Shown here piece after piece: positions 1-11,825 of a DNA stretch of 64,000 bases (positions within the stretch are counted from its first letter, which is position 1; the number at the start of each line of letters is the position of its first letter). The notes beneath the pieces were generated by a model that worked only from the letters and a program-made list of their open reading frames with translations, made no database searches and was not told the origin of the DNA. Both the position numbers and the translations under genes were made by a program. The stretch spans positions 235,863,688-235,927,687 of the forward strand of contig OZ005650.1 in the NCBI GenBank assembly GCA_963930645.1. The letters are read 5' to 3'. Source of the stretch: Salticus scenicus (Eukaryota > Arthropoda > Arachnida > Araneae > Salticidae).

Positions 1-43
1 CAATAGAAGCGTTTAGCTCAATTGTGGTAGCCCTGTATATTCT

Positions 44-640
44 CTATAAAAAAATATGCACTATAAACAATATTGTGTACTTAAATTTAGCCTTACTTGA
101 AAAACATCTAACACAAAATGAATTACAATTCCAGCTATTTCCAAGTAAAGCCCCAATATATCCAAATATTTTAGGTAGCCCTGTAAAAGATTGATGAATG
201 ATTTCCATACCACAATCTGCACAAAACATGCTTTTATGCACATAAACATTTTTGTTCATTCCGTTTTGTTTAAGGCAGCCTACGGATGTTACATTGTACT
301 TACCAGAAATTTCCCGATAGACATAATGTATTTGAATTCTCTTGGATGTCCCTGTACATGAAACTATTTGCTTGATCTCAACGAAAAGTTTAGTGTAGCA
401 TCCTATATGATACACGTTTGGAACATCGAGTTTGAACTTCCTGCAACTATTTGTTCTTGAGATATGCTGATAACAGACAGACACACACAAATAGACAGGC
501 ACACAGACCAACCGCTAAAGAAAATGGTTTTCTGATTCAGGGGACCTCAAAATGTGTAAGTATAACAAAAACTCAATTTCGGAAATTTGACCCAAAAATA
601 ATACTTTCTCTACCATATATATGGGCAAGAGAAAGTAAAA
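44..640 (+). repeat. Hairpin-ended tandem-repeat element, right part (HINE-like, type B relative)
   Basis: The last 340 bases align by eye with 50740-51055: both carry a TGTCCCTGTACA-type block, a shared stretch about AACGAAAAG and TATGATACAC, then an ACAGACAGACAC microsatellite. Next comes a conserved block GGGACCTCAAAATGTGTAA, and the unit ends in a stem-loop whose arms TACTTTCTCT and AGAGAAAGTA lie at 602-611 and 628-637. The left half holds decayed tandem units around CCCTGTA. No 5' hairpin is visible, so this copy is truncated or runs off the window. Short open frames here are not gene-like. The Helentron-type assignment is inferred from structure. Confidence 0.6.
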
Positions 641-989
641 AATCCTTGCGACAATGAAAACTAAAATTGAACAATTTCCCCTTATATTTCATAACGAATC
701 AGAAACGCTTTATGCTGCAGTCATTCACGCTAATATTACTTTATTTTACAAGGAAAACGGTTTTATCTATCTTAAAATTTTATATTAATTATTTCATATT
801 GTATGTTATGTAAAGATATTAAAAAAAAAATCTTTAAAATATACCGCTCACAGACCGTAATGAATCAGAAATATTTTGCAAATCTCTGTACTCAAACTAG
901 TTGCACTATTTATATTATTATTAACGGACAATATATCATGGTAAACTTGAGTAACACATATTAATTTGAAGACAGTCTGTATATTTTAA

Positions 990-1400
990 CGGAAATAATA
1001 GCGAGAAAAGTCGGACAGACTAACTGAAGTCGTAATCACTCTTAAACAATGTTTCAAAATGTTAATGATGCTAAATTGAATATACAATTTTAGTATGTTT
1101 TAATTAAAGCCCTTAATGTATTTAAATATTTTTGTGTGGCAAAGTAATCCTTAATGCTAATCATACCATATTCTATAGGAAACACGTTTATATGCATATG
1201 AATATTAAATGTCCTTTTCATTATGTGTTGTACAGTACAAAGGTATTAAAATAAGTTTTATATAAATACCTCTCATGGAAAGCAGTGCATTGGAATTATT
1301 TTTGGTGTCTGTTTAGAGAAACCAGTGGTGCTTTTTATACCATTTTTAACAGGGAACATACTACAGCGAATGTAATAAACATATCTGTATGCCGGAGGTA
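990..1400 (+). repeat. Dispersed repeat related to the 43440-44410 tandem units
   Basis: This stretch shares order and wording with 43960-44400: GGACAGACTAACTGAA near the start, a TTAAAGCCCTTAATGTA block, CTAATGCTAATCA-like and CCTCTCATGGAAA-like blocks, then AGGGAACATAC. The copies are diverged and carry indels, so it is an old insertion. There is no coding capacity. Bases 641-989 and 1401-3000 show only AT-rich DNA with poly-T and poly-A runs. Confidence 0.5.
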
Positions 1401-2514
1401 AAGCCCACTATGTCCATTTTATGAAAAGAGTTAGCATCATGTCCTTTATGTGCATATTTTGCTTTATATAGAGACATTAATAAGAATGTCCATTTGCTAT
1501 AAAGGAGATAGAACAGTAGAGAACAAAACTTTTCCCATTTTCCTTATTCATGACAAATGTATTTCAGTATAACATCATTAGCATCATTCCTAAAAATTTA
1601 CATTTTTGTGACATAGTGTACATTACCTCAGGGATGCAGATATATAAGTTTGAATAAATTCTTTTGAATATTCTACAAGCAAGACTAAAAATAGCAAAAC
1701 TGAGAAAATTGCAGTTAAGGGTAAAAATTAGTACAAATAGTTATAAGAGAGCATTTATTTATTTTATCATATCTTGTGTTCTATTAAGAATTGAGTGATC
1801 GTGGTATCAACATATGCAGAAAACTCTAAACTCCAACATACTAAAAAACTTTTTTTTTTTTTTTGTATGTGATAGGTCCTGAGACATCTTACTAATAAAA
1901 CAGTTTGATATTGTAAATTGTTATTGTGCCTCCAATGGCATTTTCAAAATCATATATACAGAGTTTTTCCAAATTTTATAATTTATTTCGGAACATTTTT
2001 AGAGGCCAATTTTTTTTTTTTTTTTTTTTTTTCATACCAGTAATTTTGAAGAATGATTTTCTTCTTATTTAATCGTTGTCACGTATTAGAGACAAACATT
2101 CTGGTGCGACAAGAAGACAAAGCTAAAAATGCTCCGGAAAAAATTATAAAAGTTGGCAACTCTGATGTATATAATGTACCAGGATTTTATATAAAATTTC
2201 AAATTATTTCATGAAATAATAATTTAAATAATAAATATTTTTCTGCGAAAAACAAAATGTTAATGATATCTGGAGAGCGTCTCTTTGCTTGTTTAGAAAA
2301 TATAATAAAAATGGCAAATAAAAATTGTAAATATATTTTTTATATCAATATTTTAAAAAGAAAATTAAGAAAAGGATAAGAAAAAGTAAATAGATAAATA
2401 AATAAGTAAAGTGAATTTATTTCAAAACCACTTTATTCCATTTTGAGGCATTGTCATCTGACAAAACTTTGATATCTCAAGTTCTTCTCGGGTCATTCTT
2501 ATTTGATAAATGTG

Positions 2515-2552
<38 letters not shown>

Positions 2553-3000
2553 CACTTAACTGTCATAAATGCGAAGCATTGTCATAAAATTATGCGTCCT
2601 TTTCAGTCAAACATTTACTCGGATGTTTTTTTAGACAATTCAGTGCTTGATGCATGTGTTTAGATCTCATAGGGAAATTTTTATTTAAAATAAAACATCC
2701 TAAACATTGAGTGGTCACTTTAAGTTATTAAATTTAAAAACTGACAGACACCCTTCACTAAATTTAATAAATGTCTCTTTTCATATCAGTTATTTCAGTA
2801 AATGTCGTTCTGTTTACGGAATTCATTTTTCAAGGAAGTAAAAAAATTTTGCTGCATTTTTTTACTTTAGCATCTTTAAAAATAAAATAAAATAAATCTG
2901 GTGTATATAAAATCCAAATTTCATTACCCACTACTACACATGAACTTTTATTTTATTTATTTATTTTTTAATTTAATTTAATTTAATTTAATTGAGACAA
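1401..3000. other. AT-rich stretch without recognisable genes
   Basis: I see no supported gene or complete mobile element here. It contains poly-T runs (about 1851-1865 and 2010-2032), a poly-A run of about 30 at 2516-2550, and a short TTTAA-type simple repeat near 2966-2991. The small open frame across the poly-A run is composition-driven. Confidence 0.6.
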
Positions 3001-3027
3001 CATGGTCAGTAGGCGTAAAATTCACCT

Positions 3028-3122
3028 AATCGATTTGCGCCAAGCAAATCGATTTTTCAACAACAAAAAATCTTTTTTTGTTTTGAATCAACAACAAAAA
3101 AAAATTTTTTTTTGTTGTTGTT
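3028..3122. repeat. Two adjacent inverted repeats (hairpins)
   Basis: The first hairpin has perfect 11-base arms, AATCGATTTGC at 3028-3038 and GCAAATCGATT at 3044-3054, with a 5-base loop. A second near-perfect palindrome of CAACAACA, A-run, T-run and TGTTGTTG follows at about 3091-3122. They sit at the left edge of a fragment resembling the type C elements (56871-57836), so they may be part of its decayed 5' structure. Confidence 0.6.
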
Positions 3123-3149
3123 GTTGTTTATTGTTGTAGCAAATCAATG

Positions 3150-3430
3150 CATACATCGTAAGTGCATATGAAAGATTTTTCATATGGCGATTTTGAGAAT
3201 CGATAGAGCAGTTTTTGAAGCAGCAATTTCCGAGATCTAAAACTCACCTACCCAATCGAGATGCCTTTTAATTTTCTTATAATAACCAAATAATATATGG
3301 GAAAGGGTACCTAAAAAGAGGTTTATGTCGCAAATTGCAAGAAAATCGTTACAACTGTTCTTGAGATACCAAAAACTTCACACCAACACTTCAGGTTTTC
3401 ACCAAAACTTGGCAAACTCATCTGTTCACC
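3150..3430 (+). repeat. Decayed fragment of a type C hairpin-ended element
   Basis: It shares with 57110-57290 the order TTCCGAGATCTAAA, a CACCTACC-type block, AAGAAAATCGTTA, and TGAGATACCAAA followed by ACCAAAACT. In both places the phrase 'AAAATCGTT...GTTTTTGAGATACC' marks a tandem unit. Both characteristic ends are missing or unrecognisable. It is non-coding. Confidence 0.45.
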
Positions 3431-3839
3431 GCAAACCAAAAATTAAGTATAATTTTTCGTTGCCATTTCTTAGCGCCATTTAAAATATAAATAAAAACAT
3501 AAATAAAAACGCATTATTAATGTAAATTTAAATATTTTATAAATTCCACGAAATTTTATTCCGTTTAACTTTGACATTGAGTGCTTCTTATTAGATTTTA
3601 TCTATTTTTTGATTAAATAATGGTTGTTATGTCGTTCGTTTTATGGTCTTCATAATGGATATATCACCGCATCTATTTGATGGAATCTCACATAATTAAA
3701 TATATGAAATATTTTTTTTTAAATAAAACAAATTGGTTTAATTTTATTCTATGTCTCTTAAGTGGTGGCATTGGTATTCTGAAATTTATGTGGCGATTGC
3801 AGAGATTTAACATGGCAGATAAATATAAAACTTGCCAGA

Positions 3840-4110
3840 AGGGAGCCCCATTACTGAGCGAGAACTTCGGCTGTCAGAGTTAGTAGATGGGAAATGCCGG
3901 GTTGAACCCAGGTCGCACTCATTGTTTATCCTGGCCATTCAGAGTTTTTCGTGATTTTCTCCGAATCTAGTCTGAATATTTTTTAGGTTCTTTAAAAGAA
4001 TCCCCACAGAGGACGTACCACTCAGTCCTAGTTTACTCCCATAAAAATAATCAGCCTTAACTCCCTTTCCACATCCCTTTTCGAAGAGTGGAATCGCTCC
4101 AATCTTCATA
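3840..4110 (+). repeat. tRNA-derived SINE, family 1
   Basis: Same family as 18268-18545 (plus) and 35765-35995 (minus). A pol III box B-like motif GGGTTGAACCC is followed by AGGTCGCACTCATTG and a conserved central block GAGTTTTTCGTGATTTTCT (GTTTTCCGTAGTTTTCT in the other copies). The 3' part is a CCCACAGAGG/CTCAGTCCTAG block. The tRNA-like head is decayed. It is a non-autonomous retroelement with no protein. Confidence 0.65.
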
Positions 4111-5009
4111 TGTAAGATGATTAATATCAGTAACTATGCTATTTCATCTTTGGTGTTCAACTCGAAAAATAATTTGTAACACTACTATTAGCTTTTTCTG
4201 AATGCGCTAACATAACATTAGGGATTCTAACAACGGATTAAACTATAGCGGAACTAAATAATTTTTATACCAACACTACTAAAAATAAATGCTATTGAAA
4301 CATTTCTAATGCTATAGAGAAAAAATCACAATGACTACGTTTGTATAGTTTCATTCTGGTTTACTTTTTCAACAAACAATTATAGATTATTTTTCCAGAG
4401 AAAGGATATGCTTCGAACTAAAAACGTGTTTTATTAAGTCCTTTTGTTGTATTAATGTAACATTTTGTCAGAAGTAAAAACGCAGTTTTGTTGCTGGGAC
4501 ACAAAACATATAAAGAAAACAAATCAACAAAATTTTATTTCTTTTTATGGGTAGAATTTACAAACTTTTTAAATTAAATTTACTATAGCTTTTGTATATT
4601 TGTAATTAAAAAATAATTTTTTGTCAGAGAAAATATTCTTTTGGTAATGTTTTATTAAAAAAATCTGTTTAACAGATTTTTTTTAACTATTACAAATATG
4701 TTTTTTCAGGCAACTTTACATTGAAATTTTAAAATTTCTGAGGAAGCAATCTTTTATCTTCCAAATCCTGTTTCATTATAAGGCACGTGGCTTTTTAGAT
4801 TGGAATATAAAACGCCCTTTTAAAACTCATGAATTTTGAATCGATTTTGATAGAAATTAAAAACTGACTATAAATTGTGATTATAAGTTAATAGCCCAAA
4901 TATCTCTAAATTCAGTTGAAAATTAGGGATTTTATAGAGATTTTTTTTAAACTAATAAATTGTAATATTTTCCATTTCCCAACTTCCAATGCTTGTTATA
5001 TGATGTCTC
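4111..5009. other. AT-rich stretch without recognisable features
   Basis: I found no coding region, no paired terminal repeats and no similarity to other parts of the window. Confidence 0.5.
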
Positions 5010-6631
5010 ATCTATATATATATATATGAATGTTTGTCTGTATGTCCTTTATAATATCGTAAACAGCTTGACCGATTTCGATCATTCTTTTTTTGTTTTT
5101 TTCCTTATAGGTCAGGGATGGTTTAGGAAAAAAAAATTGAAAAATTCGCCCCCCAAGGGGGCGGGGAGGGGGCCAAAACGTGAATTCAAAAAATCCTTCA
5201 TATCTCAAACAAAAAAAAACCAGATATCCGTAAAATGTTTGCTTTAAAATATAGCTAATATAAATGTCTAAAAACCAATTTCTGGAATTTTCGAAATTCG
5301 GTCCCCAAAGGGGGGGGGGAGGTGCAAAACGGGATTTCACATACGTAAAACGCGATTTCGCATAATCCTATGTATCTCAAACAAAAAAAAAAAAACAGAT
5401 ATACGTGAAATTTTTGCTATAAAATATAGCTAATACAAATATCTAAAAACCAATTTCTGGAATTATAAAAATTCAGCACCCAGGTGGGGCAGCAGGGGCA
5501 AAAACAATAAGAAATACAGTTAGGCCTTCAAAATTGGTACAGATAGGTTTCAATAGCCTGCAAGTCGAATGGGGATATTTTCGAAAGTGTAAAGTTATTA
5601 GGAGGGGAGAGAAGGGGGAGGGGAGAGGGGGGGGGGGCAAAAAAAATAAAAGTAGAGTTAGATCGTTCAAATTTGGTATATAGAGGTTTTCGATACTTAC
5701 AAATCGATTGCGGATATTTTCGAACTCGTAAAATTATTAGGAGGTGCGGTAAGGGGGGGGGGCTATGGGGAAAAACAAATAGAAATACAGTTAGGGCGTT
5801 CAAAATTGGTACAGATAGGTTTTAAAGGCCTGCAAGTCGAATGGGGATATTTTAGAAAGTGTAAAGTTATTAGGAGGGCGAGAAGGGGGGAGGGGATGGG
5901 GGGGAAACAAAAAAATAAAAATAGAGTTAGATCGTTCAAAATTGGTACACAAATGGTTTTCGATACTTAAATTCGAATGCGGATATTTTTGAATTTGTAA
6001 AATTATTAGGTGGGGCGGTAAGGGGGGGGGGCTATGGGCAAAAACAAATTGAAATGCAGTTAGGCCGTTCAAAATTGGTACAGATTGGTTTTAGAGGCCT
6101 GCAAATCGAATGGGGATATTTTCGAAAGTGTAAAGTTATTAGGAGGGCCGGGAAGGAGGGGGGCGGAGGAGCAAAAAAATAAAATAGAGTTAGATCATTC
6201 AAAATTGGTATATAGAGGTTTTCGATACTTACAAATCGATTGCGGATATTTTCGAATTTTTTAAATTATTGGGAAGAGGGGGGGGGGAGAGTGGTGGGGC
6301 AAAAAAATAAAAATAGAGATAGATCGTTCAAAACTGGTGCATAGAGGTTTTTGATATTTACAAATCGATTGCGGATATTTTCGAATTTGTAAAATTATTA
6401 GGATAGACGGGAGGGGGGGGGCGAAGGGGGAATATAACAGAAATAAGAGTCAGAGCATTTTGGGAATTTTTTCCGAAGTCAGTGAGAAACCGGTGCGACA
6501 TTTTTCCTAATCAGATTTTGTTTCGCTTTTTTTTTTTTCACGTGATAAAAATTAATGAAATTTTGAGAATTCAGTAATTATAGTGATTCATTTAAAAATA
6601 GTGACCAGCGAAGCGGGTAAAGCCTGCTAGT
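5010..6631 (+). mobile_element. Non-autonomous element ending in CTAGT, with G-rich tandem repeats
   Basis: It starts near a TATATA run with a TGAATGTTTGTCTGTATGTC leader and ends with GACCAGCGAAGCGGG, AAAGCCTGCTAGT. The same terminus occurs inverted at 9085 and, diverged, at 53536. GCGGG and CCTGC can form a short hairpin just before CTAG. Rolling-circle Helitrons typically end in CTRR before a T, so CTAG|T is compatible, but this hairpin touches the CTAG rather than lying some 10 bases upstream. The body is tandem repeats (separate entry). There is no open frame of note. Helitron affinity is a tentative inference. Confidence 0.5.
5470..6425 (+). repeat. Alternating ~133-bp G-rich tandem repeats
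   Basis: The phrase TTCAAAATTGGTACAGAT recurs at about 5524, 5798 and 6066. The related TTCAAAATTGGTATATAGAG type recurs between them (about 5664, 5933, 6193 and 6325). Units therefore alternate, giving a dimer period near 270. Each unit ends in a purine tract with several GGGG runs, for example around 5620-5638 and 5750-5765. All the G runs lie on the plus strand, which could support G-quadruplex formation. The proline-rich minus-strand frames over these tracts are composition artefacts. Confidence 0.8.
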
Positions 6632-6645
6632 ATATATATGTATGT

Positions 6646-6663
6646 GTCTGTGTGTGTATATAC

Positions 6664-6700
<37 letters not shown>

Positions 6701-6702
6701 AT
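6646..6702. repeat. Compound TG/TA/GA microsatellite
   Basis: A TGTGTCTGTGTGTG run is followed by a TATATA run and a GAGAGA run. It lies directly after the CTAGT terminus at 6631. Confidence 0.9.
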
Positions 6703-6813
6703 AAAAAATATAAAATTCGTGAATGTTTTGCCAAATTTTACAAAAAATAAAAATTGGCTAAAAATAGTGATTAGTTGTAGAGTTAATAGTAAGTAATACA
6801 ATTCTCAGTCCAA

Positions 6814-7925
6814 ACTAGTATGTTGTGGCCACCACAAGACTTTCTTCTACATTTTCCTATACAAATTCACTAAGTGCAAATAATTTATTAAAACTATTAT
6901 TTATTAAAATTAACTAATATTATGAAAGCAAATGATATTCATCTTGGAGAAAGCTAACAATAAATATCCAAAGAAAGACAGTTTTATTGTCTATAAATAA
7001 CATCTTAAAATATGCGTTTTTATAATGGTTATTTCACATATCAAGTTTCCTACAGTTATATGCCATTGAAGTTGAGATATAGAAAACCTGTTAATGAGGA
7101 AATTTGCAGTGTAACAGCGCCACCTATTGGCCTATAAGCATCCAAATTGAATTAGCATAATGTTTCATCAATGGCTTCTTCAAATATCAAGGTTTTTTTT
7201 TTTTTATCATAACGAATAGAAACTGAGATATAGCCTTCCCTTACATTACAGAAATCGCTGTGTAGCAGCGCCACCTGGTGAGCGGTTGACATCAAAAGTT
7301 GATAAGCACTAATTTATGTCATGGTGCATCTACGTATAAATTTATATTCAATACTGTGCTGTAGTTCCTGAGATATAGCGTTCCCTTAAATTGCAGAAAT
7401 AGCTGTATGTATTAAAATATTTTAATACATATATTTTATACACATATATATAACACATATATTTTAATACGCCACTTGTTGATCAATAAGCATTCAAATT
7501 GAATCAGCATAATAACTCATAATGACCTTCTCACATATCAAGTTTTGTTTGATTATACGCAATAGAACCTGAGATATAGCCCCCTTAAACTGTGGAAATC
7601 GCTGTATAGCAACGCCACCTGTTGAGCGGTTGACACCAAAAGTTGGTAGGCACTAATTTTGGTCAAGGTGCATCTACTTATAAATTTATATACAATTCTG
7701 AGCAGTAGTTCCAGCGATACTGTCGCCACAAAATTTTTCTCACACACACACACACACACACACACAGACGGACAGACAGACATTTTCTAAAAATGGTAAA
7801 ATTGTGCTCTAATTGTGTTCTAATGGTAAAATTGTGTTCAAAACGTGTAAATCCGTCGAAAACCGGAAGTCTAGAATTTTTACGGATCCAATACTTTCTT
7901 CTATTGAATATAAAAGAAAGTAGAA
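6814..7925 (+). mobile_element. Hairpin-ended tandem-repeat element, type A, complete copy (HINE-like)
   Basis: The 5' end is ACTAGTATGTTGTGGCCACC with a small palindrome around GTGGCCAC, then GACTTTCTTCTA. The 3' end is a stem-loop with arms TACTTTCTT (7892-7900) and AAGAAAGTA (7914-7922). The 3' arm is complementary to the 5' GACTTTCTT. Inside are tandem units of roughly 200 bases carrying AGCGCCACCTRBTGR and GAGATATAGC, then a CA microsatellite (7740-7767), then CAAAACGTGTAAATCC. Partners are 19376-20182 and, inverted, 41725-42278. Order and structure match Helentron-associated elements; no replicase is encoded. Confidence 0.7.
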
Positions 7926-9084
7926 ATCACTAAATTTTGTTGAAAATTAGAGATTTTAATTAAAAGTAATATGCAATTAGAACTACTGCATGTCCTGCGT
8001 TGACATTTCATAATATGCGAGCTAGCATTCTTCCAACTAAAATATCGAGGTTTTATGGAGATATTATTTAATTATATTCAAGGTCGGAGGAATTTTTTTT
8101 TTCATAAAATTAGGTTTACACGTCTTTGTTATCTATTTCATCAATCACACACACAAACATATGCATATATAAAATCTGCTTAAATTTTAAATTCTTCACC
8201 ACTGCAATGGCTTTTCTTTATTTTAAAACTGAAAATATGTAAGAATTAGAGACACAAATTGGGCATTACCTGATTTTTAATTTTACTTACTCTTATCCAT
8301 ACATGTTAGAGAAAAAATTATTTTGGAGTCAAATTTTCATAATAGAGTTTTTGATATATTTTAACATTTTAATGTCTTCTAAATCCGGAAATCAGGTTTG
8401 TAAGAGTTAGTCTGTATTTCTATTAGAGTGTGTGCAAATCTGTTATCAACATAACTCAGGAACAGATATTAACAAGTTCAAAAAGTATATTCTGAACTTA
8501 TATGATATGTGGATGTTTACTTTTAACTTTTTTTTTTATAGAGATCGGGCAACTGAGTCGTGTGCAATGATATACAGAAGTCTTAAAATATATTAAAAAA
8601 TTATCCTCTGTTTACAGTGCCACACAAAGAAATTCTGATATATTAGTGGTATGTTTGCAAGTGGCTAAGAAAACTTTTCAAATTGTGTCATGTATATTTT
8701 TTTTCTGCCGTTTAAATTTACGTGTACATAACTAATAGATTATATACAAAGCAACTCAAAATTAATCGAATAAATTTTAAAGAGTTGAGTGATCAATAAT
8801 ACTATGAATGATATGAAATAAATTGTGAAGTTTAAGAACACCCTTAAATGTTTCTTCCATACAGCTACAAAATGAAAAGGGATTTGAGGGAAGGTCTAAC
8901 GCCTTTCTCTCCCACATAGAAATATTTTGTCGAATAAAATTGTTTTCGAAACAATTTTTAAATGTTTTTAACATATATTAGAAATGTTGAAATACATTAC
9001 AATAAGTTCTCACACCTCAACAGCAAAGATATGTCTAAATAATTTTGAGTAGGAGAAAATAATGTAATCTCTTTTATTATTATT
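7926..9084. other. AT-rich stretch without recognisable features
   Basis: No coding region or paired repeat is visible. A short ACACACAC run occurs at about 8146-8156. Confidence 0.5.
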
Positions 9085-9584
9085 ACTAGCAGGCTACACC
9101 CGCTTCGCTGGTCGCTATATTTAAATGAATTTTCAAAAGAATTGGATCAATATTTATTTTTTGCATCACATTATAAATAAACACTAAAAAAATTACATTG
9201 AATAGCTCTAAACCTCGCTTCGAGTACCCGCTGCCTACGGCATCTCTTTCTCCACCCGCACAGCATCGGGTCCAGGTTCCCACTGCCTGAAGAAAAGTCT
9301 TTCCCGGGAACTTCAATTTGGGTATTTATCCACAACAGGTGGATCTGCTATTATTTAAGAACTATGATTTTAAAGATGACTGTATCTCAGCATCTATTAA
9401 ATATTTTAGTTTTTGAACCATGTATTTTACAGCCCTGTTTTACTGCTATTTACACTATATTACGATTTGATTCTGTCCAATATAATAAAATAAAATAAAA
9501 AGTAGATTTTCATTTAAAAGGAATTAAATACAGGAAAAACAAATAAATTTTAATCAGTTTAATCCTTTCTACTATGTACTGCCG

Positions 9585-9616
<32 letters not shown>

Positions 9617-10185
9617 CGATAAATAGATTTTTTTTTAAGATAATAGATAAGATTTTTCTTATAAAGGAATTAAATAAATAAATAAATAAATAAATGAAAA
9701 ATGAAAGGTTGTTATACTATAAAAATTATACATAAACATAAATAAGTTTTTAAAATAAATAAGTGCTATAAATAAGTTTTTTAATTTTAAATTTAATATT
9801 AATTAATTTTTTCTACTGCATTATCTTGTTATTATCAATAAATACAATAAATTACAAAGAGAAAAAATATTTCGCCTTCAAATGAATGTATTAAATAAAA
9901 AATAAATAGCGTAATAGCCGTTGCTAAGATACGCAGAAGATTACAATGGAAGAATAAATTTATGAAAACTGAAACATAGAAAGCCAATATTTAAAATTGA
10001 AAAAAAAAAATAATAATAATTAAAAAATTTAAATTCGAAATTCGGAAAAATATTGATAAGTTGCATACCTACAGGGTCTCAAGTACCCATATGCCAAGTT
10101 TTGTAGCTCTGCGATCGGTAGTGTGAGCACCAGAGCGCAGACAGAAATACAAACACAAACACTTCTCTTTATTTCTATAGGTTAT
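9085..10185 (-). mobile_element. Inverted CTAGT-ended element
   Basis: Read on the minus strand it ends at 9085 with GACCAGCGAAGCGGG, GTAGCCTGCTAGT, nearly the terminus at 6631. Its likely start near 10185 has AAAGAGAAGTGTTTGTGT, TTTCTGTCTGCGCTC and GATCGCAGAGCTACAAAAC. A GC-richer patch at 9215-9305 carries GCTGCCTACGGCA, related to the GCTGCCGAAGGCAG hairpin at 53390 and 55749-56650. The 76-residue minus-strand frame over that patch resembles no family I know. The interior is AT-rich with AAATA simple repeats at 9672-9696. Confidence 0.5.
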
Positions 10186-10528
10186 TATAAACATAAAAAA
10201 TATAATAATAAATAAAATGTATTTTCACAAATTTTACACCAAACTGTCTGTAAAAAACGCTTTTTTTTTTTAATGAATTACATATTAATAGTAAATAAAT
10301 TAGCCAATTCTTTTAATATTTTAATTTTAAAATATGTATAAACATAGAAAGTTTATTATACTAGTTTAAAATCCTTACCTTTAAAATGTAAAAAACGATT
10401 TGGCTGATTCAAGTCAAAACTCTTAAGAAAACTCTTCATTTTATTTATCAGAAGAAAAAATATCTTCTCTGTAGAATTTTTTTATTGTTTACTTTACGTC
10501 AAGAAGTATTTTCTTTTTTTACGTTTTC

Positions 10529-10591
10529 AGACTGATATACTCTTATATGCTATAAAAGTATATCAGTCTTTTTTAGACTGATTTACTTTTA
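10529..10591. repeat. Hairpin with 19-base arms plus a third direct arm
   Basis: AGACTGATATACTCTTATA at 10529-10547 pairs, with one mismatch, with TATAAAAGTATATCAGTCT at 10551-10569, across a 3-base loop. A third partial copy, AGACTGATTTACTTTTATA, follows at 10575. There is no coding context; it could be a miniature foldback remnant. Confidence 0.75.
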
Positions 10592-11399
10592 TAAATTGTA
10601 TTTTATTTTTTTTTTTTTTTCCAAAAATATTTTTAGATCCAATCAATATAATATTTTGTGAAAAGAAATGCTATCTAGCTAAGCTAATCAATAACATTTT
10701 GAGAGAAAACCTTATTCCTAGAAAATTTTAAAAATATACGTATTATTTACGCTTTAAGAAAATACAGTTCTGAAATACAATCTTGATAATAATTTTTAAA
10801 ATTGTTAACTTTTTAGTTTATTAAAAATGTAATAAAAGCTGATTACATGGAGAGGGGATAACACATAAATTTGCAATGTCATTTGCATAATGGTCAAAAT
10901 ACAATTGCAGCGATCCTGTTGGGAGATGTGAGAAATACGTTCAGTAAGTGAGTGAGTGAGTGCCTTGCCAATGTCTTTAAAAGCATCCAATGAAACTTAA
11001 GAGTGGGAAACTAATTATGCAAACGTAAATTTAACATTTAACATGTCATCGTCTGCTTGCTTCTCATAGAATAGTAACTTTATTTGGAAAATAGCTTTGA
11101 AAAATATTTTTTTTATTGAAAATATGTGCTTGAATAGTGTGTATTTCATGTAGTAAACTTTTATTATTACTAAAATTTTTATTATTACTATTATTTTAAT
11201 TTTTCAATTAACACATATTTTACGTGTTGTAATACTATGTTATTGTACGATTAATCAAATTTCTATATCAAATTCTTATACGAAATCGCTATTTTATGTG
11301 TTGCATTTTACAATTTTATAAAAGGTAAGATTTTCTTATTTATTAAAATATTTTAACGATAAAATAAAGTTTTATAATCGTAGTATAATATGTATGCAA
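10592..11399. other. AT-rich stretch without recognisable features
   Basis: No gene or element was recognised. There is a short GTGAGTGAGTGA run near 10947-10960 and TTATTATTACTA simple sequence near 11161-11195. Confidence 0.5.
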
Positions 11400-11825
11400 T
11401 GTACAGTGCTAGAAATTTGGTGTTAGTTTGCACCAAAACTTGATACTGAAGTAGTTGCGCAACCACCCGATGGTTTAACCTTTTACCATCATTTGGTATT
11501 TTTATGTTGATCCAAATATTAGTATTATGTTAAAAGAAAAAAAAATCAGAACTTGGCCGAGGCGGGTATCAGGGTTGCCAGATTTGACCTTTTTATTATT
11601 CAATAGTCACCAATAATTTTATTTGTAACGTTTGGGTAATAATCACTTCGAAAATTGATAGTCTATTATGTATATCAAATGTCACTTCTCAAAATTATTG
11701 GTGACTATTGAATGAAAAAAAGGCCAGATCTGGCAACGCTGACGGGGATCGAACTAAAGACCTTCTTGTCTCAAGTCAAACATTTTGGCACTGTGTCACA
11801 GCTTCTTGCCCGCTAGCTCTATGTG
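11400..11825 (-). repeat. Probable tRNA-derived SINE, interrupted by a MITE
   Basis: On the minus strand the sequence from about 11825 carries a tRNA-like segment with box B TTCGATCCCCG. A 172-bp MITE (11570-11741) breaks it, and it continues with ATACCCGCCTCGGCC and an AT-rich body ending in TTGGATCAACATAAAAAT. Removing the MITE and one target copy joins the tRNA-like part to its body. No second copy is in the window, so family and exact ends are uncertain. Confidence 0.4.
11570..11741. mobile_element. 172-bp palindromic MITE, hAT-type ends
   Basis: The ends CAGGGTTGCCAGATTTGACC and, at the right, GGCCAGATCTGGCAACGCTG are inverted repeats. They continue inward (CAATAGTCACCAATAATTTT against AAAATTATTGGTGACTATTG), so nearly the whole unit folds back. 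Flanks GCGGGTAT and ACGGGGAT resemble an 8-base duplication with mismatches, as expected for hAT. There is no coding capacity. The insertion lies inside a probable SINE. Confidence 0.7.

Noticed and set aside
5008..6072. Proline-rich minus-strand proteins over the G-rich array
   Set aside because: They are translations of C runs repeated with the tandem units; their similarity to each other comes from the DNA repeat, not from selection on protein.
7553..7783. Cysteine-rich 76-residue protein on the minus strand
   Set aside because: The Cys/Val run comes from translating the CA microsatellite at 7740-7767.
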